This document shows, in pieces, positions 12,015-24,099 of a stretch of 40,223 bases of DNA. The notes below the pieces were generated by a model. It was not told the DNA's origin, searched no databases, and saw nothing but the letters and a program-made list of their open reading frames with translations. Position 1 is the stretch's first letter. The number at the start of each line of letters is the position of its first letter. The DNA is taken from NCBI GenBank assembly GCA_022925895.1, contig JAKSYS010000585.1, positions 1 to 40,223 of the forward strand, written 5' to 3'. This stretch comes from Fragilaria crotonensis. Taxonomy: Eukaryota; Bacillariophyta; Fragilariophyceae; Fragilariales; Fragilariaceae. A program made the position numbers and the translations under genes.

Positions 12015-12806
12015 GTCAGGGTCATTTTCACAGGGTTCCCATTTGTATCAATTCGACTTCAACTACCACACACGTATGCAGCTTCTTCGTTGCGGCTTTT
12101 GAATCCTTTTGAGCGTTCGGAAGGCGAAGGACATGACTCTACCAGGAGTGAGTTTAGTGCGATTGAGATTGTGAGCAGGATTGGTTGTGGTCATTTTCAA
12201 TGATGTTTATTTACTCATGCAAGTGCATTATGATTCAATGACCGCACACAGGTGTTTCGGGGAACTTAGATGTGCTACATTATTTAAGATGATTTGATGG
12301 GGTCATTTCTACAGTGGTTTTCTCCTAGGCATGGATGTGTAGTATGTCTACAAGAATGACTGAACGTGCAATGTATGCGTCGGGCTATCAAAGCGTACTG
12401 CTGGAAAGGTTAGCCCGGTATCTGAACTTCTGAAAGTTTTAACGAGAGCGGCTTTCGTATCTTCAAGAGTTCGAAGACGAAGAGCATGCTTGTTTCAGTC
12501 ATGTTCAGGGTTTTTCAGATAAAAATACATGCTACTTCATTCACTTGACAGTCATGATTGGCTGCAAGTATTGTCTAAGTCCCATGATCAAGCCGTTGAA
12601 AGCTTCAATTCGGCTTTGTGTCTTTAAGTTGCGGATTGGCGACGAACATGGTTTATGCGATTGAACTTCGTTGCATGCGTGGTGGGTGATTGGGGTCTTT
12701 TAGAGTTTAGTTGAACGTTCATTCTTCTCCAAAGCCCTGGGCATTAATGATTTGACTAAGTTCGATGCTTAAGAAGGAATCGAAACCAACAATCGTTTGT
12801 CGTCTC

Positions 12807-12994
12807 TTTGAAGTTGTGGAACGCGGCTACGAAAACTGTAGACCGAAATTGTATTGTGAGCACTGATGGTTCCCAACACATAGTACCTTGTAAAGGGCTA
12901 TTACAGTACCGAAACATTGGGCGATCCGATGACCACAACGTTGAAGAGTTTCATTGCGGCGGCTGTAGCCTCTTTGAAGTTGTGGTAGACGAAG
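12807..12994 (-). pseudogene. Relic 5' fragment(s) of a third membrane-protein copy
   Basis: Minus strand 12954-12901 encodes MKLFNVVVIGSPNVSVL then a stop. The nucleotides 12929-12994 match the start and 5' flank of the 11917 gene (GTTGAAGAG.TTCATTGC, then TTGTGG with a similar spacing). The word CTCTTTGAAGTTGTGG occurs at 12807 and again at 12970, so the upstream part was itself duplicated. The rest of the gene is missing. Confidence 0.55.
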
Positions 12995-13030
12995 GCGACT
13001 TACATTGTTGAAAATGTCAGTTGACATCAT

Positions 13031-14927
13031 TCATGTGTTACTTTTCCACGTTTTCGTTCCGAATTGACTGGTGTTATCTGTAATACCGGCGGTATATTGC
13101 TAAAATCATTACATGTTACTCCGAGCAGAGTCATGCATGGGTAGGCCTTTTCATATCCGACCCCACCGGGTCGTAACTCTGAGATTGCCAGTTCGGCTTG
13201 ACCTCAGCACTTGTTATCGAAAGGTCAGTCTCAGCTTTTGAAAAATGAACCCAGATTATTCATTCATCCTTTGTCCTGCACACATGTATGCTGGTGATGA
13301 CTCAACCTAGCATCATTCTTGACGTGTCTCAATGTTCTGATTATGCATTGATCATTCATTGCAAAATCATGTGTTTTATTATAATACCAGAAAAGGCTAC
13401 AAAGATACACATGATAAGGTAATCCAGGGTTTGGATGATTGCGCAAAAATCAAAACATTGGAATCTCCCACTTTTGTTAGTATTATTACAACAACACTTT
13501 CCACTTTAGTCGGCAATGATGGTATACGCTTCATGGTCCGGAAAAAACGTTTTTGTCGTAGATAAGGAGAGCAAATGTAATTCAAATAAATATCATAGAA
13601 CAGATACGATGAATGGCAAAGCCAAGATAATTTGTGAAATAGCTACCAAACCGTGAGGTTGGGATGTGCTCCATTATGGCAGTAATGTGGCATGTGGCTG
13701 GCATATCATTTCTGACCCATGCTATATTTATATCTTTGTGCTAGAGATGCATATCCATCATTTATGCCTTGGATTCATTCCAATCTTGGTGTGTCAATGG
13801 CAATCCAGGTTGGGAGCCCAGTTGTGTCCCATATTCAAGCCAATTGAGCTTGCTTCCTAAAAACGACTTTGCAAATGTGCAAAAATTGAAATGCTCAGCA
13901 TAAACTTTACCCTACAAATCTCAGGCTGTTCCTCTGTGGATAGACATAGCCTACACCGTACCAGTAGTCAGTTGATGACAGTATTCCCGTACATCACTGC
14001 AGGTCATGGTCGGCTTGATTAGGGGACATAGTAGCTACAGTACAAGGCCTCCCCCCGAGTCATAGTATCTGCCAGACGGCGTGATCGTATGGGACGATGG
14101 CTGGATGCTATCCGATGAAGTATCATACTCTGGACTTTGCTTGTACTTGACAATTTGACACCCATTTATTCCTATTTCCCGTTCCCGATCCCCCACATTC
14201 TGAAATGTTGCAGTTCTGGTATCAGGTAGTGCAGAGTTTGTTTATTTGATCGTTTTCTTGTGGACAGAGTTGTTCCATTCCTCCTACCACTGAGGGCATG
14301 TGGCTCACAAATGTCAACGTATGTGATGGTGGTTCATAGATCAATACCAATCAGGTGCACCCAAGCAGAAATGGTGAATCACGATGAAATTTTCAAAGAC
14401 TCTCAATGAAGAATGCGGCTGAGCTGTAGTGTTACCTACCATGTTGTTAGAAGGGTGAGAACTGTTGTCAATATACTACCCTTTTGCCTCTTCACCCTGA
14501 CAATCGTGGAGACCAGCAAGAATGCAGTTGATGTACGATAGGCTTAAATTTGAAGTTGTTGTAACCGGAGTGAAGGAATCACTCCATAAGGATTATCGTT
14601 GTTGGGTCAGTAAACCGGTAAATTCCGGGTAACGGAACGTGTAACATACCGGGTATGATAGCATACGGAGGAGTACGGTAGCTGGTACCGCACTGTCACT
14701 GTGACGGAAGGGCGGTTGGCAACAATGGACTAACACGTACAGTACAAGGTACAATACTACTAAGTAGTACTTCGTCAACCTTCACTATATTCATGTATAA
14801 TGTAGGAGTACAACTCTATAGAGCGCCTTTATTGCTGACCCAACGACGAAAGCAACCCTGTGACTCCCCACTATTTCTTCTCCTTCTTGCATTTTACTAC
14901 TACACTCTTGTTGTAGACTCATTTTAC
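13031..14927. other. Intergenic, no gene recognised
   Basis: About 1.9 kb without a convincing reading frame. The last part (14650-14770) is rich in GTAC words and forms the 3' flank of the ankyrin gene. No RNA gene was identified. Confidence 0.5.
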
Positions 14928-15894
14928 TCAATGCGCCATGGCAGCGGCACCGGTAGTAGTAGTAGTAGTAGTAGTATTACTCGTAGTCATGAGGTCCATC
15001 AAATGATGACTGGCATCATATGCCAATGGCGTTTTACCAGCATAACATTTCATGTGCGTAGCTTCGGGATAGGCTTCCACCAAGAGATCCAAAACTTTGG
15101 AATGACATCCATTCTTGGCGGCAATGTGAAGTGGCAAGGCACCACTGTGTTTGCCACGATATTCGGCACCCGCGCGGTATTGATCCAATAAGAATTGAAT
15201 CGATTCGGGTGTTGCTGTCTTTTGACAGGCCAAATGGAGTGGTAGCCATCCGTGCGTGTGAGTACGAACACGGACGGCTTCAGGATTGGCATTGTGTAGG
15301 GCGTGGAGTGTTTCGATGGAGGCACCCTGAAGTGCTGCCAAGTGGAGTGGTAATTCTCCATCGGCACTGCAAGATTGGAGTGCTGCTTCGGGATACGCCC
15401 GAAGGACGGCACGAATGTTGGCGTCCGAGCCCTTGCAGATGCTGGCCATGTGAAGTGGATACCAACCCTGATTGTCCTTGACAGAGGCGGCCTGCGGCCA
15501 CAATTTGATGAGACGTTCGACGACAGAGTTATCGGTATGATGGATGCAGGCAAGATGAAGACATGTTTTTCCTGTTACGCCAACCGAGGCGACGGCATCG
15601 GGGTACTTGTCAATGAGTTTCATAATGACATCCGTGGATGCTGCGTTCCGAATCGCCACACGGAGTGGGAGCATTCCCACATCATTCTTCATAGCGAGGG
15701 CATCGGGATAGGCCTCGATCAAGGCCTCCACAAAATCAAGTGGTGGTTTGTGCATGAGTGCCACAAGAAGGGGAAGAGCCGTAGGCACCGCCCGTGAGAG
15801 CGGCGCACGTAGGATTTTCTTGAATAATAGCCGCGGCTTGTTCAAAGTTTCCAACTTCGAGGAGGGACTGGAGCAAGCACGCGTTAAGGGACAT
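14928..15894 (-). CDS. Ankyrin-repeat protein of diatom type
   Basis: At least eight ankyrin-like units of about 33 residues are visible, with anchors MLPLRVAIRN, KTCLHLACIHH, WYPLHMASICK, ELPLHLAALQG, WLPLHLACQK, ALPLHIAAKNG and KTPLAYDASHH, each followed by an AYPEA/ANPEA-type loop. Such LPLHLA proteins form large families in diatoms and act as protein-binding scaffolds; no partner can be named. The natural start is probably the ATG at 15894 (MSLNACLLQSLLEVGNFEQAAAI), but that frame joins the long repeat frame only across a one-base change in the G-run near 15790. A purely in-frame start would be the ATG at 15854. The C-terminus is a short Thr run encoded by a (GTA)n microsatellite, then GAAAMAH. 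Confidence 0.8.
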
Positions 15895-17064
15895 GATGGT
15901 GGGCGTATCGACAGATTTGTTTTGGTTTCGTTTTTTATGACAAGGAGTGATTGTGTGTCTCGTGTGTGTGTGTACGAGTGAAAATGCGGCCAGCTGGTTT
16001 GTTTGAGTTGTTATGTTACAGTAGCTTGTGATGTTTTCGAAATGAGCTTTGTGAGCAGGAATACTTTTCTACGAGATTTTGGATTGATCGATTGATCGAT
16101 CGTATTGCAGAAGTGTAACTTGGAAGGTTCTCATTTTTGGTTGTTTGCTTGATGGACGGCTTCGGAAGATTGAATCCCAAAAAATGATGCATACAATCAT
16201 ACTCGAGGTCCTTCGTATTTGATTGACACTCCTGCCATTTGTATATACTGGATAAACATGTCGGAACCTTGTTTCCTTGAGTTTTTCATTCCCAGTTTGT
16301 CACTTGACATGACAATAGGCTGGTATAGTCTCTGCTCTCCACATACAGTGCAGTGCAACAATTCATGAGTCACCCGACATCCACCACTGTAAGAAGCACC
16401 ATCATTGACGCTCTGGTGTGGAGTTCTGTGTTCAGTTCAAAGTGAGCCGTCAAGGGGTTCGCGGGGGGCAGATCGAAAATGCGAATTGGTGTCGATTGGT
16501 AAGGGAACTCTGAGAACTGAGAACCCGTAGGTGTCACAAAGTATAGTACTGTACTTGTTGTACGGGAGGAAATTACTGGAGTACCTGATACACAGTCAGC
16601 TCAGTCCGTACCGGTAGACTGTACGCCAGTACACCAATACCGTCAGCACAACTGGATCGATATTGTCCTTGTTCGTGATGAGACTGATCACAATTCCATG
16701 TTGACAAATTAATGACTTGACTCAATTGTTGAAAAGTTGAAGCCTCGAATGGTGATGAGGAAACTGTGACGGATCGTCAATGATCATCATCGTGATGATA
16801 GATGTGGCCTTAAACCATTGTACTGGAAGAGTGTTTGGAATGTCGATGGTGTAGTACTCCAGTACTTCAGACTTCCAGGTTTCAGGTACTGTATCACCGC
16901 TCCCTTGTATAGGAGATTTCACGTAATTAATACTCCGTACTCCAGTAGAGTAAGTAGTTTCTACAGTACTGCAGTATACATCACTTTCGCATGGATTGTC
17001 ATGTCCGAGGTGTCACACCGAAGGATATTCCGATCCGAATTTCTTTCGTTTGCGGCTTAAAAAT
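15895..17064. other. Intergenic, GTAC-rich in its second half
   Basis: The 5' flank of the ankyrin gene is followed by unremarkable sequence. The segments 16540-16640 and 16840-16980 are dense in CAGTACTG/GTACTCC words. No gene recognised. Confidence 0.5.
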
Positions 17065-18369
17065 CACCCTAACTACTGAATTCAGTAGTTGCAAGAACGT
17101 CGCTATCGCAACTACTAAACACACTCTGGAGGTGATCGAGGGCTCATTTTGTGCATTGTTACATGCTTTTAAATCAGGTAACAAGAAAAATGGATGTTAC
17201 TTGTGTGGGTGCTGAGTTATTGACTGTTGTAACTCGAGCAAAAATCGACATTTTCTATTTCGCTGAATTCAGTCCTCAACTACAATGTCGTTATCTCTCG
17301 ATGTAATGCGTCTTCTGATAAATACCAGGCACTTCCAATACCCTGCCTTGCAGCTGCAATACGTTTTGATGTCTTTTTGCAATTCAATGTCGTACAGATG
17401 AGTTGTGGGTATGATGTGTCCAATCTGCAAAAGTCGCGTGCACCGCAGACTTTAGTGCCATTTCTCACCACAGAGCGATCAACTGATGAAGTTTTCAGGC
17501 CTACATTTTCTCTCTTGTGCCTCAAATGAAATGTAAACAAGTGCTGTTGCGAGAAACGGTCTGAATTCGATTTGGGTGATGCGTCGCTTGCCATCAGCTC
17601 TAATCAGTGTCGGTTGGACATCATTACCACCACAAAACCACGATCACAGTATGGAACAGAATTCCACAACTGGTTTATGCATTCATTGGGATTTCTTCTT
17701 GTAAGAGATGCAACATTCTCTGGGGATGGGTCATTATCATCGTCAAAAACAGAAACCCAGAGCTCAGAATTTTGACGCATCTCCATCGTTCAAAACTGTC
17801 GGGATTTCAAGAGCTTCGTTTGCTTGTTCCTCCACAGCCACAGCTCCCCCACCTTCAAGATAGTCTTGTCGATTATCTTGACGACGTGTTCAAGCGCTCC
17901 TTCTTCCGCCACATGAGTGTGATGGTATGGAGGAGGTGCCCATCGTTAAAATCATCATGACGCCTAATTATACACGACTGCCTAGTCGTCAAAGCCGTTT
18001 TCTGCTTCTGTCACACCGCAAAAAGCTCATGGAGCACATCTATATTGCCTTCATTTACGTGCTTTGCAGCTGCAAGTGTCTGGGGTTGTAGAAACGTCGT
18101 GTACACCGAGATGTTGGCACCGTCGCCATTGCGAGGCCGGTTTTTTTAATTCTTAACGATGAAAAATTTCGTGCTTCAACGCAACTTCAAAATTTCGTAT
18201 CTCAACAACTACCGGTCCAATAAAGCGCATCTTGATATCGTGAATTCTACGAGATTCCTTCTGTATTTGTTCACGTGGACACATTCGCATACTTGCACTG
18301 GTTCAAAAGATATCCTATTTTTGAGTTGGAAACTGAATTCAGTTAATTTCAACTGAATTCAGTAGGGTG
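17065..18369. mobile_element. Possible 1.3-kb TIR element with CTGAATTCAG palindromes
   Basis: The left edge reads CACCCTA followed by ACTACTGAATTCAGTAG; the right edge, reverse-complemented, reads CACCCTACTGAATTCAGT. The palindrome CTGAATTCAG is at 17076-17085 and 17263-17272 near the left and at 18333-18342 and 18353-18362 near the right. Clear target duplications were not seen. This fits a decayed or non-autonomous DNA transposon. Confidence 0.45.
17280..17960 (-). pseudogene. Possible transposase relic inside the 17-18.4 kb element
   Basis: A minus-strand frame (17594-17280) contains DTSYPQLICTTLNCKKTSKR, faintly like the C-terminal Cys-rich zinc ribbon of piggyBac-type transposases, with an acidic Pro/Glu stretch (FDDDNDPSPENV) upstream at about 17780. 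The frame is interrupted and the Cys pattern is incomplete, so the assignment is weak. Confidence 0.2.
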
Positions 18370-18717
18370 GTCCAATATCCGTTTGGCGTTGGTTCTGCGT
18401 TCTGCAGTACAATCTGTGTGTATCACATAGACGGAAGATACAAATGGTATATCATATTATGCATGCTGATTGATGCGGCTGAATGGAAAGAACATTGCCG
18501 AAGGAAACGAAAATGTATAGTACGCATTCTACCGTAGTACTACCTTTCACGTATGACGTACAGGAGTACTGGAACACGACTTGACCAAGCCACAGACACC
18601 AACTCTCACACCGCACTCTTTTTTCCGGCAACACAACCGGAAACGCTCTCAGAGAACGAATACAAGATCGTTCCTCAAGAGTATATACACTACACAAGAC
18701 TATAAAAAGAAGAAAGG

Positions 18718-20342
18718 ATGAAGGAAGGATCAGTGTCCTTGTTGCGGTTGTTCTTGTTGGTGTTGGGATGTGTCTCCATGGCAGTTGTGGTTCACCAAGG
18801 ACAACAACAACAATCAGGAGTAACGACCAACACTAACTTTTATCCGGTTCTTCATCATCATCATGTTGATAATCCTGTTCATGATCGTGATGATGATGAT
18901 AATGCGGTTGTGGCTGATTCACTCAAGGATACGATTCTCACGCACGAAATGAAAGAGTTGTTTCATTCTTGGCGTCAGGAGTTTGCAATTGAATACAAGA
19001 CTGCCAAGGAATTGGAAGAACGTATGCAAGTGTGGCTTCAAAATCATGGTATGTTTTTTGTTGTTGTTGTTATTATTGTTGTTCTTGCTGTGTGTGCGAG
19101 CACACGTTTATCGACTTGCAGTGCTTTGTATCATGACTCCAGCGCATGCACTGGTAGTTGTACTGCGTTGCGATGCACGATTGAGACGCTGATACTCGAA
19201 GTACCTGGTACCAGTGCTGGACAACCCATCATCACTCTCCCTTTTTACTCACTCACGCACTCATCACACGCACGCACACAAAACAGTGTTTATTGAAACC
19301 CACAACAACCAGGATCCTCCAGCGTCCTATGAACTTGGACACAATCAGTTTTCCGATCTTACGTGGGATGAATACAAGGCCTACAACAAGTTGGGAGAAT
19401 ACAGTCCAGGCATTATGATGGACAAGCTTGTAGTCCTTGTAGACGGCAACGAAGTCGGAGCGGATATTGCAACCTCTCGCCGTCTTGCCGGTCGAATTTC
19501 TGCTGCTGACGAACCAACTGACGTTCCCGATTCCGTCAATTGGATTGAACGCGGAGCCATCCCTCCTGTCAAAAATCAAGGAATGTGCGGATCTTGTTGG
19601 GCATTCTCTGCCATTGGTGCCATTGAAGGTGCACACTTTCTCGATACTGGCAATTTGGTGGCACTCTCTGAACAGCAATTGGTCGATTGCGATCCTCTCG
19701 ATTTGGGATGTTCCGGTGGTCTCATGGACAATGCCTTTTTGTTTGATGAAAACTCAACTGGCATTTGCTCCGAAGAAGATTATCCCTACGTGCAACACAA
19801 ACGTTGGTTCCGTGGATGTGCCTCGGCCAAGGGACTTTGTCAACCACAGAATCATACCCGTGTTGACACCTTTGTGGACGTGAAGAATACAGTCGATGCC
19901 CTGGTCAAGGCCATTGCCGATCAGCCCGTTTCCATTGCCATTGAAGCCGACCAACAATCCTTTCAGTTTTATAGAAAGGTACGTGTGTGCGTGTATTTTG
20001 TACTTGTTGTTGTGTGCATGTGTTTGTGTGTGTACATTGTACGCGTTGTCAATTCCACCATTTTGTTGTACGAATACACTCACGCATTTTTTCACACCAC
20101 CACCACCGTTTTAGGGAGTCTATTCGGATCCCAAGTGTGGCAACAATCTCGATCACGGTGTTTTGGCTGTAGGGTACGGAACGTCAACCGATGGAAAGGA
20201 TTACTTTTTGGTTCGCAACTCGTGGGGCGCCACGTGGGGTGACAAGGGTTACATCAAAATGGCACGTCACTCGAAACAAGTGAATGGTACCTGCGGAATT
20301 CTATCCTTTGCCTCTCGACCAATTTTGCGAGAGGATCATTAG
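18718..20342 (+). CDS. Papain-family (C1A) cysteine protease precursor, cathepsin L-like
   Basis: The gene has three exons: 18718-19048, 19287-19978 and 20115-20342, giving 1251 nt, 416 residues. Introns are 19049-19286 (GTATGT..ACAG) and 19979-20114 (GTACGT..TTAG); both junctions restore the frame. The product has a signal peptide ([16 protein letters not shown]), a His/Asp-rich linker, an I29 inhibitor prodomain ([27 protein letters not shown]) and the mature protease. The oxyanion Gln and catalytic Cys are in [14 protein letters not shown] (Cys codon 19595), followed by [11 protein letters not shown], the catalytic His in [12 protein letters not shown] (20154) and Asn in VRNSWG (20217). 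It is a secretory or vacuolar endopeptidase made as a zymogen. TATA-like words lie at 18681-18688 and 18701-18708, very close to the ATG. It is intact. Confidence 0.92.
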
Positions 20343-21602
20343 AACTGACACACAAGAATGCGTGCGTGATACATGATACTCCGAGCATACATAATATCAA
20401 GACCTACTATATCATGATGAAGATGATGATGGCGACTGCGAGGACCGACGTTAAAGGGGGGTATACTCCCAAGTGCTGTCCTAACAGGGATCGGAACTAT
20501 TGCACTCTACTAATAGTAGTAGCAGGTTATTCATGCAGTACCATTGTGAACCAAAACTCCATCTTCGTACTCCACGTATCTCCACATTATATTGTGCAAG
20601 ACTGTTCGTAATCACTCGAACATGGCTGTCGAATGCTTGTTCCTTATACTTGGCGTGTACTGGGTATGCATGCATAAAAGCCATACAATGGGCTGTTCGC
20701 CATTCAAACGGGAACGTACTTGAGTTTACTTTTTATATGCACCGGATAGTACACTTGATTTGCAAAACAAGGGTACTCCCGTAGGAGACCTGCAATAGTG
20801 CAGGTAATTTGCCGCGCTTCCCACCAGTCCTAGGGGTTGACCTACAACAATACGTAAAATGCACGTTAGGAAAAGACACCAACAAACATTGCTCACAAAT
20901 TCAAACCATGTTCTTCAAAGGAGACGACAACCGATTTCCAGCTTTTTCAGCATTTTTGCCATCACAACATCCTACCAGTAAAGGAATGTTAGCCCTTTTC
21001 TATGTGCGTTCATTGAATCTACGGTACCATGGTAGTAGAATTAAAAACGTGTGAAAACAAACACTGAAAACGACCTAAACCAACGATTTTTACAAATTTT
21101 AACTATGTTCATTGCATTCAACTTGCACACGTTCATAAGTCTGCACTGGAGTAGTATATATAAGCACTGAAATTATCTCCAGTCAACCACGCAGGGAGCG
21201 CCTTCCAAAACTTCAAAGATACTCTAATCTTCAGCAGTGTCATTGATTTCATCGAAACTATCAACGAGAACGCAGGCGTGACAACATGACTCCTTACTCT
21301 TAACCAAAAAATGACGTACCGAATACATCCCCGGATACGGTCAATTTTATCATAGATGTATATGAGGTGATAATATTCGGAGAAGCCTACGCTGATGCAC
21401 CTCAATTCGGATCGAGATTGTGGTCAAATGACCACTGCCGTTAACGACGAATCCGGAGATACATCCTAGAGACATTTTCAGAAAGTCAATGTTCGTTCAT
21501 ACGGAGTACGCTACAATACCTGGTAATGACGTACAGTAATTGTTTTTGCACTTAGGTCCATCATACATAGAAAAGTTCAGAACAACGCGAAAATGACCAC
21601 TA
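20343..21602. other. Intergenic, no gene recognised
   Basis: About 1.26 kb between the protease and the retrotransposon. Open frames are short and featureless. It is the pre-insertion left flank of the retrotransposon. Confidence 0.5.
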
Positions 21603-21910
21603 TTACATGGTCTGGGTGGGAGCACAGTACTGTGCCTCCAGCGTTACTACACTGGGACACGACAGTAGCGCGAAACGGATACAACGGTCCCCACGATCGG
21701 CACCTCGTAGTATGAACACGTTGGTACGGATCCGTATCCATACATCCGTACCGTATACCACGACATCCACGATTCACCGTTGGATGCGAAACCCCAACGT
21801 GAATCTCGCCGATCCCATGCTGGAGTGGGAGATCTTGCACACATCGATCCATCAAGGAGAACGGATTGCTCCTCACCAACTAAGTCAATAGCTACTAATA
21901 CTTCTAATTT
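21603..21910 (+). repeat. Split direct repeat A1
   Basis: 308 bases, apparently identical to 28752-29059. It contains the perfect palindrome GCACAGTACTGTGC (21621-21634) and an inverted pair GGTACGGAT/ATCCGTACC (about 21722-21751). The gag ATG is four bases after its right edge. It presumably holds the promoter and the left element end. Confidence 0.92.
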
Positions 21911-21913
21911 TCA

Positions 21914-24004
21914 ATGGCTCCCATGGTTAGCTTTGCAGGAGGAACTGCAGCAAACAAGTGGACTGACTTTTACGCCCGAAACCGGGACGATGGGGGAACT
22001 TTTCAGACGCTTTTTGCGACCACCCTGGAAGAAATGGCTAGAAAGACGGAAAGCCACCTCAACAACGTCCCAAAACTGACCGAGTCTATCACCGGGAGTG
22101 ACTACGGGAACATGTTACTTGTCCCGGGCGGGATAGGAATAATGCAGTTGATTCACCACGGGTTTGCTTGCAACACATCGGCCGGATTCTCGCTCGCGTT
22201 CGCTCACGGAAACCTGGAGGACACAACGACCTTCAAGACCGCCGACCGCGATGAACTGGTTGCCCCAGCAGCCGAAATCACCGAGGAGGAGGAACCCACC
22301 GCTGTTGGAGCATGGGCAACCCCTTCTCTGGAGGACATGATGGCAGCCGAATCGCCACAGGAGTTCGCTAACCTCGAGCCGGGAGTCAACCCCATACTGA
22401 AGACCCACCCGAACCACTGCCTCATCACGCCCGACGTATTCGAGGAAGTCGAGGGGGCCAAGACAATCTCGGCCCGGGACCTGGCCTTCTCCCTCATCGA
22501 AGCCTTCCAGAACACAGCGGCGGGCGATGACGAGTTGAGCACCGAGCGAGAGGCCGAAGCGGCAGGCCTGGAGGGAATACTGGCTATGTTGTGGGCGTCG
22601 GAGAAAGGTCTCCTACACGAAATACGCCTCGCCGACGTACCAGAAAGCGCGATGATGAGTCACCTCATCAGGGGAGTGAAAGGAAAACTCTCAGGAGCCC
22701 CCACGTCCGGAGCTCCCATCCCACCAGGAGACGGGAACGCAAGTATGGAACTGATGGCCGCCTCTTCGCAGTCCATGGTCGCGCTCCTCAGCCGCTTCCA
22801 AGAAGGGGCAGACTCCGACCGACACAAGAAGGAGACCGAGAAATCCATTCTCAAGACCATGGGACCGACGCAGCGGGGTTTGTTCACCTCACTCTGCACA
22901 CGACGAATGACCATCGAGCCCATCATGACCGAGTTCATGATCAATTTGACAACTAGCAAGACACCTCAGAAGGCCATCAACCTTATCCAGTCCGAGACAC
23001 GGGATTGGGAGGGAACGTTCTCAGTCGGCGGGTTCCACCGCATGCTTTCCAATGGGTTCATATCTCAGGACCCCAACAGAGCCAACCCCGGCGGATTCAC
23101 AATCTTCATGTTCCACCCCAAGACAGTGGACCTCGGGTCAAAGGGAGGAAAGGGAAACGAGCTCCTGCGCGAGTATTTGGGAATGGACGTGGACGAAGCC
23201 ACCCTCGAATTCTACATGAAGCAGGGTTTCTACACCCCAAACACACCCCACGACCTGCGAGTACAACTCCGGACCGCGCTGGACATGCTCGAACTACTCA
23301 CCTGCGACGACACCATCGCGGGGAAAGGGTTATCCTATGTCCTGGAAGCGAACCGCTGGTCGCGGCTATCCACCATCCTCAACGACAGATTCAAGTCGGA
23401 AAAGGATTTCGGAGCAAAGTTTTGCTACGCCCTCGACAGAAATCTCCAGACGTTCTTCAACAAAGTTACCAGATGGGAGGACATTGCCAACGAGGGACAG
23501 CCACGATACCTCCTCCACAAGGCGGAGGAGTTGATCGAACGTCTAGAGGATGGCCAAGGACTCAACGTCGTGCTCCCGACCGCCTTGACCTCGACCGGCG
23601 CCAGCACGAACATGACAGCGACCAAACCAAAACGCGCTGTAACAGACCCGGCCGAAAACGCGAAACGGAAGAAGACAGCCAGCACAGGAGCTACCCCGGC
23701 GACTAAGGACTCTGTAAACCACCCCAACACGGAGCCCATCACCGCCTGGAGGCTACCGGCCGGGGTGGAATACCTCGACCTCTTTGGTACCAAAATGCCC
23801 GGACTCAAGGGTTGGCCCGTTCTCCTCGATACCCGAATACCCAAACGCCTCAACCGGACACAGAAGGCTCCCATGTGCGTACGTTTCCAGTCCATGGGGA
23901 AGTGCCAGCAAAGCTGCTCCCTTGCCCACATCACGTCCAGCTCCATGCCTGATGGCGCACGAGAGACGGCCGCCGCCCGCTTCAAGGCCGTTTACGACAC
24001 CTGA
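21914..24004 (+). CDS. Gag-like protein with a C-terminal CCCH zinc finger
   Basis: The 696-residue product of the first retrotransposon gene is the presumed RNA-binding particle protein. Most of it is helical with acidic patches (EITEEEEPTAVG) and no recognised catalytic motif. A basic segment (KPKRAVTDPAENAKRKKT) precedes a finger at residues 655-672 with spacing C-x8-C-x3-C-x3-H. That is the CCCH type, not the CCHC knuckle of most retroviral-like Gags. The ATG at 21914 lies in TTCAATGGCT directly after A1; there is no competing upstream ATG in frame. The next gene starts 95 bases downstream. Confidence 0.82.
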   Translation: MAPMVSFAGGTAANKWTDFYARNRDDGGTFQTLFATTLEEMARKTESHLNNVPKLTESITGSDYGNMLLVPGGIGIMQLIHHGFACNTSAGFSLAFAHGNLEDTTTFKTADRDELVAPAAEITEEEEPTAVGAWATPSLEDMMAAESPQEFANLEPGVNPILKTHPNHCLITPDVFEEVEGAKTISARDLAFSLIEAFQNTAAGDDELSTEREAEAAGLEGILAMLWASEKGLLHEIRLADVPESAMMSHLIRGVKGKLSGAPTSGAPIPPGDGNASMELMAASSQSMVALLSRFQEGADSDRHKKETEKSILKTMGPTQRGLFTSLCTRRMTIEPIMTEFMINLTTSKTPQKAINLIQSETRDWEGTFSVGGFHRMLSNGFISQDPNRANPGGFTIFMFHPKTVDLGSKGGKGNELLREYLGMDVDEATLEFYMKQGFYTPNTPHDLRVQLRTALDMLELLTCDDTIAGKGLSYVLEANRWSRLSTILNDRFKSEKDFGAKFCYALDRNLQTFFNKVTRWEDIANEGQPRYLLHKAEELIERLEDGQGLNVVLPTALTSTGASTNMTATKPKRAVTDPAENAKRKKTASTGATPATKDSVNHPNTEPITAWRLPAGVEYLDLFGTKMPGLKGWPVLLDTRIPKRLNRTQKAPMCVRFQSMGKCQQSCSLAHITSSSMPDGARETAAARFKAVYDT

Positions 24005-24099
24005 AGGCGGCGGCCATCGGCGACACCCCTTATCGCACCGGATGGCCCACGACCCACCTCTTCCCCCACCCACCCCTCCCATCCACAGACGTTCATTCA

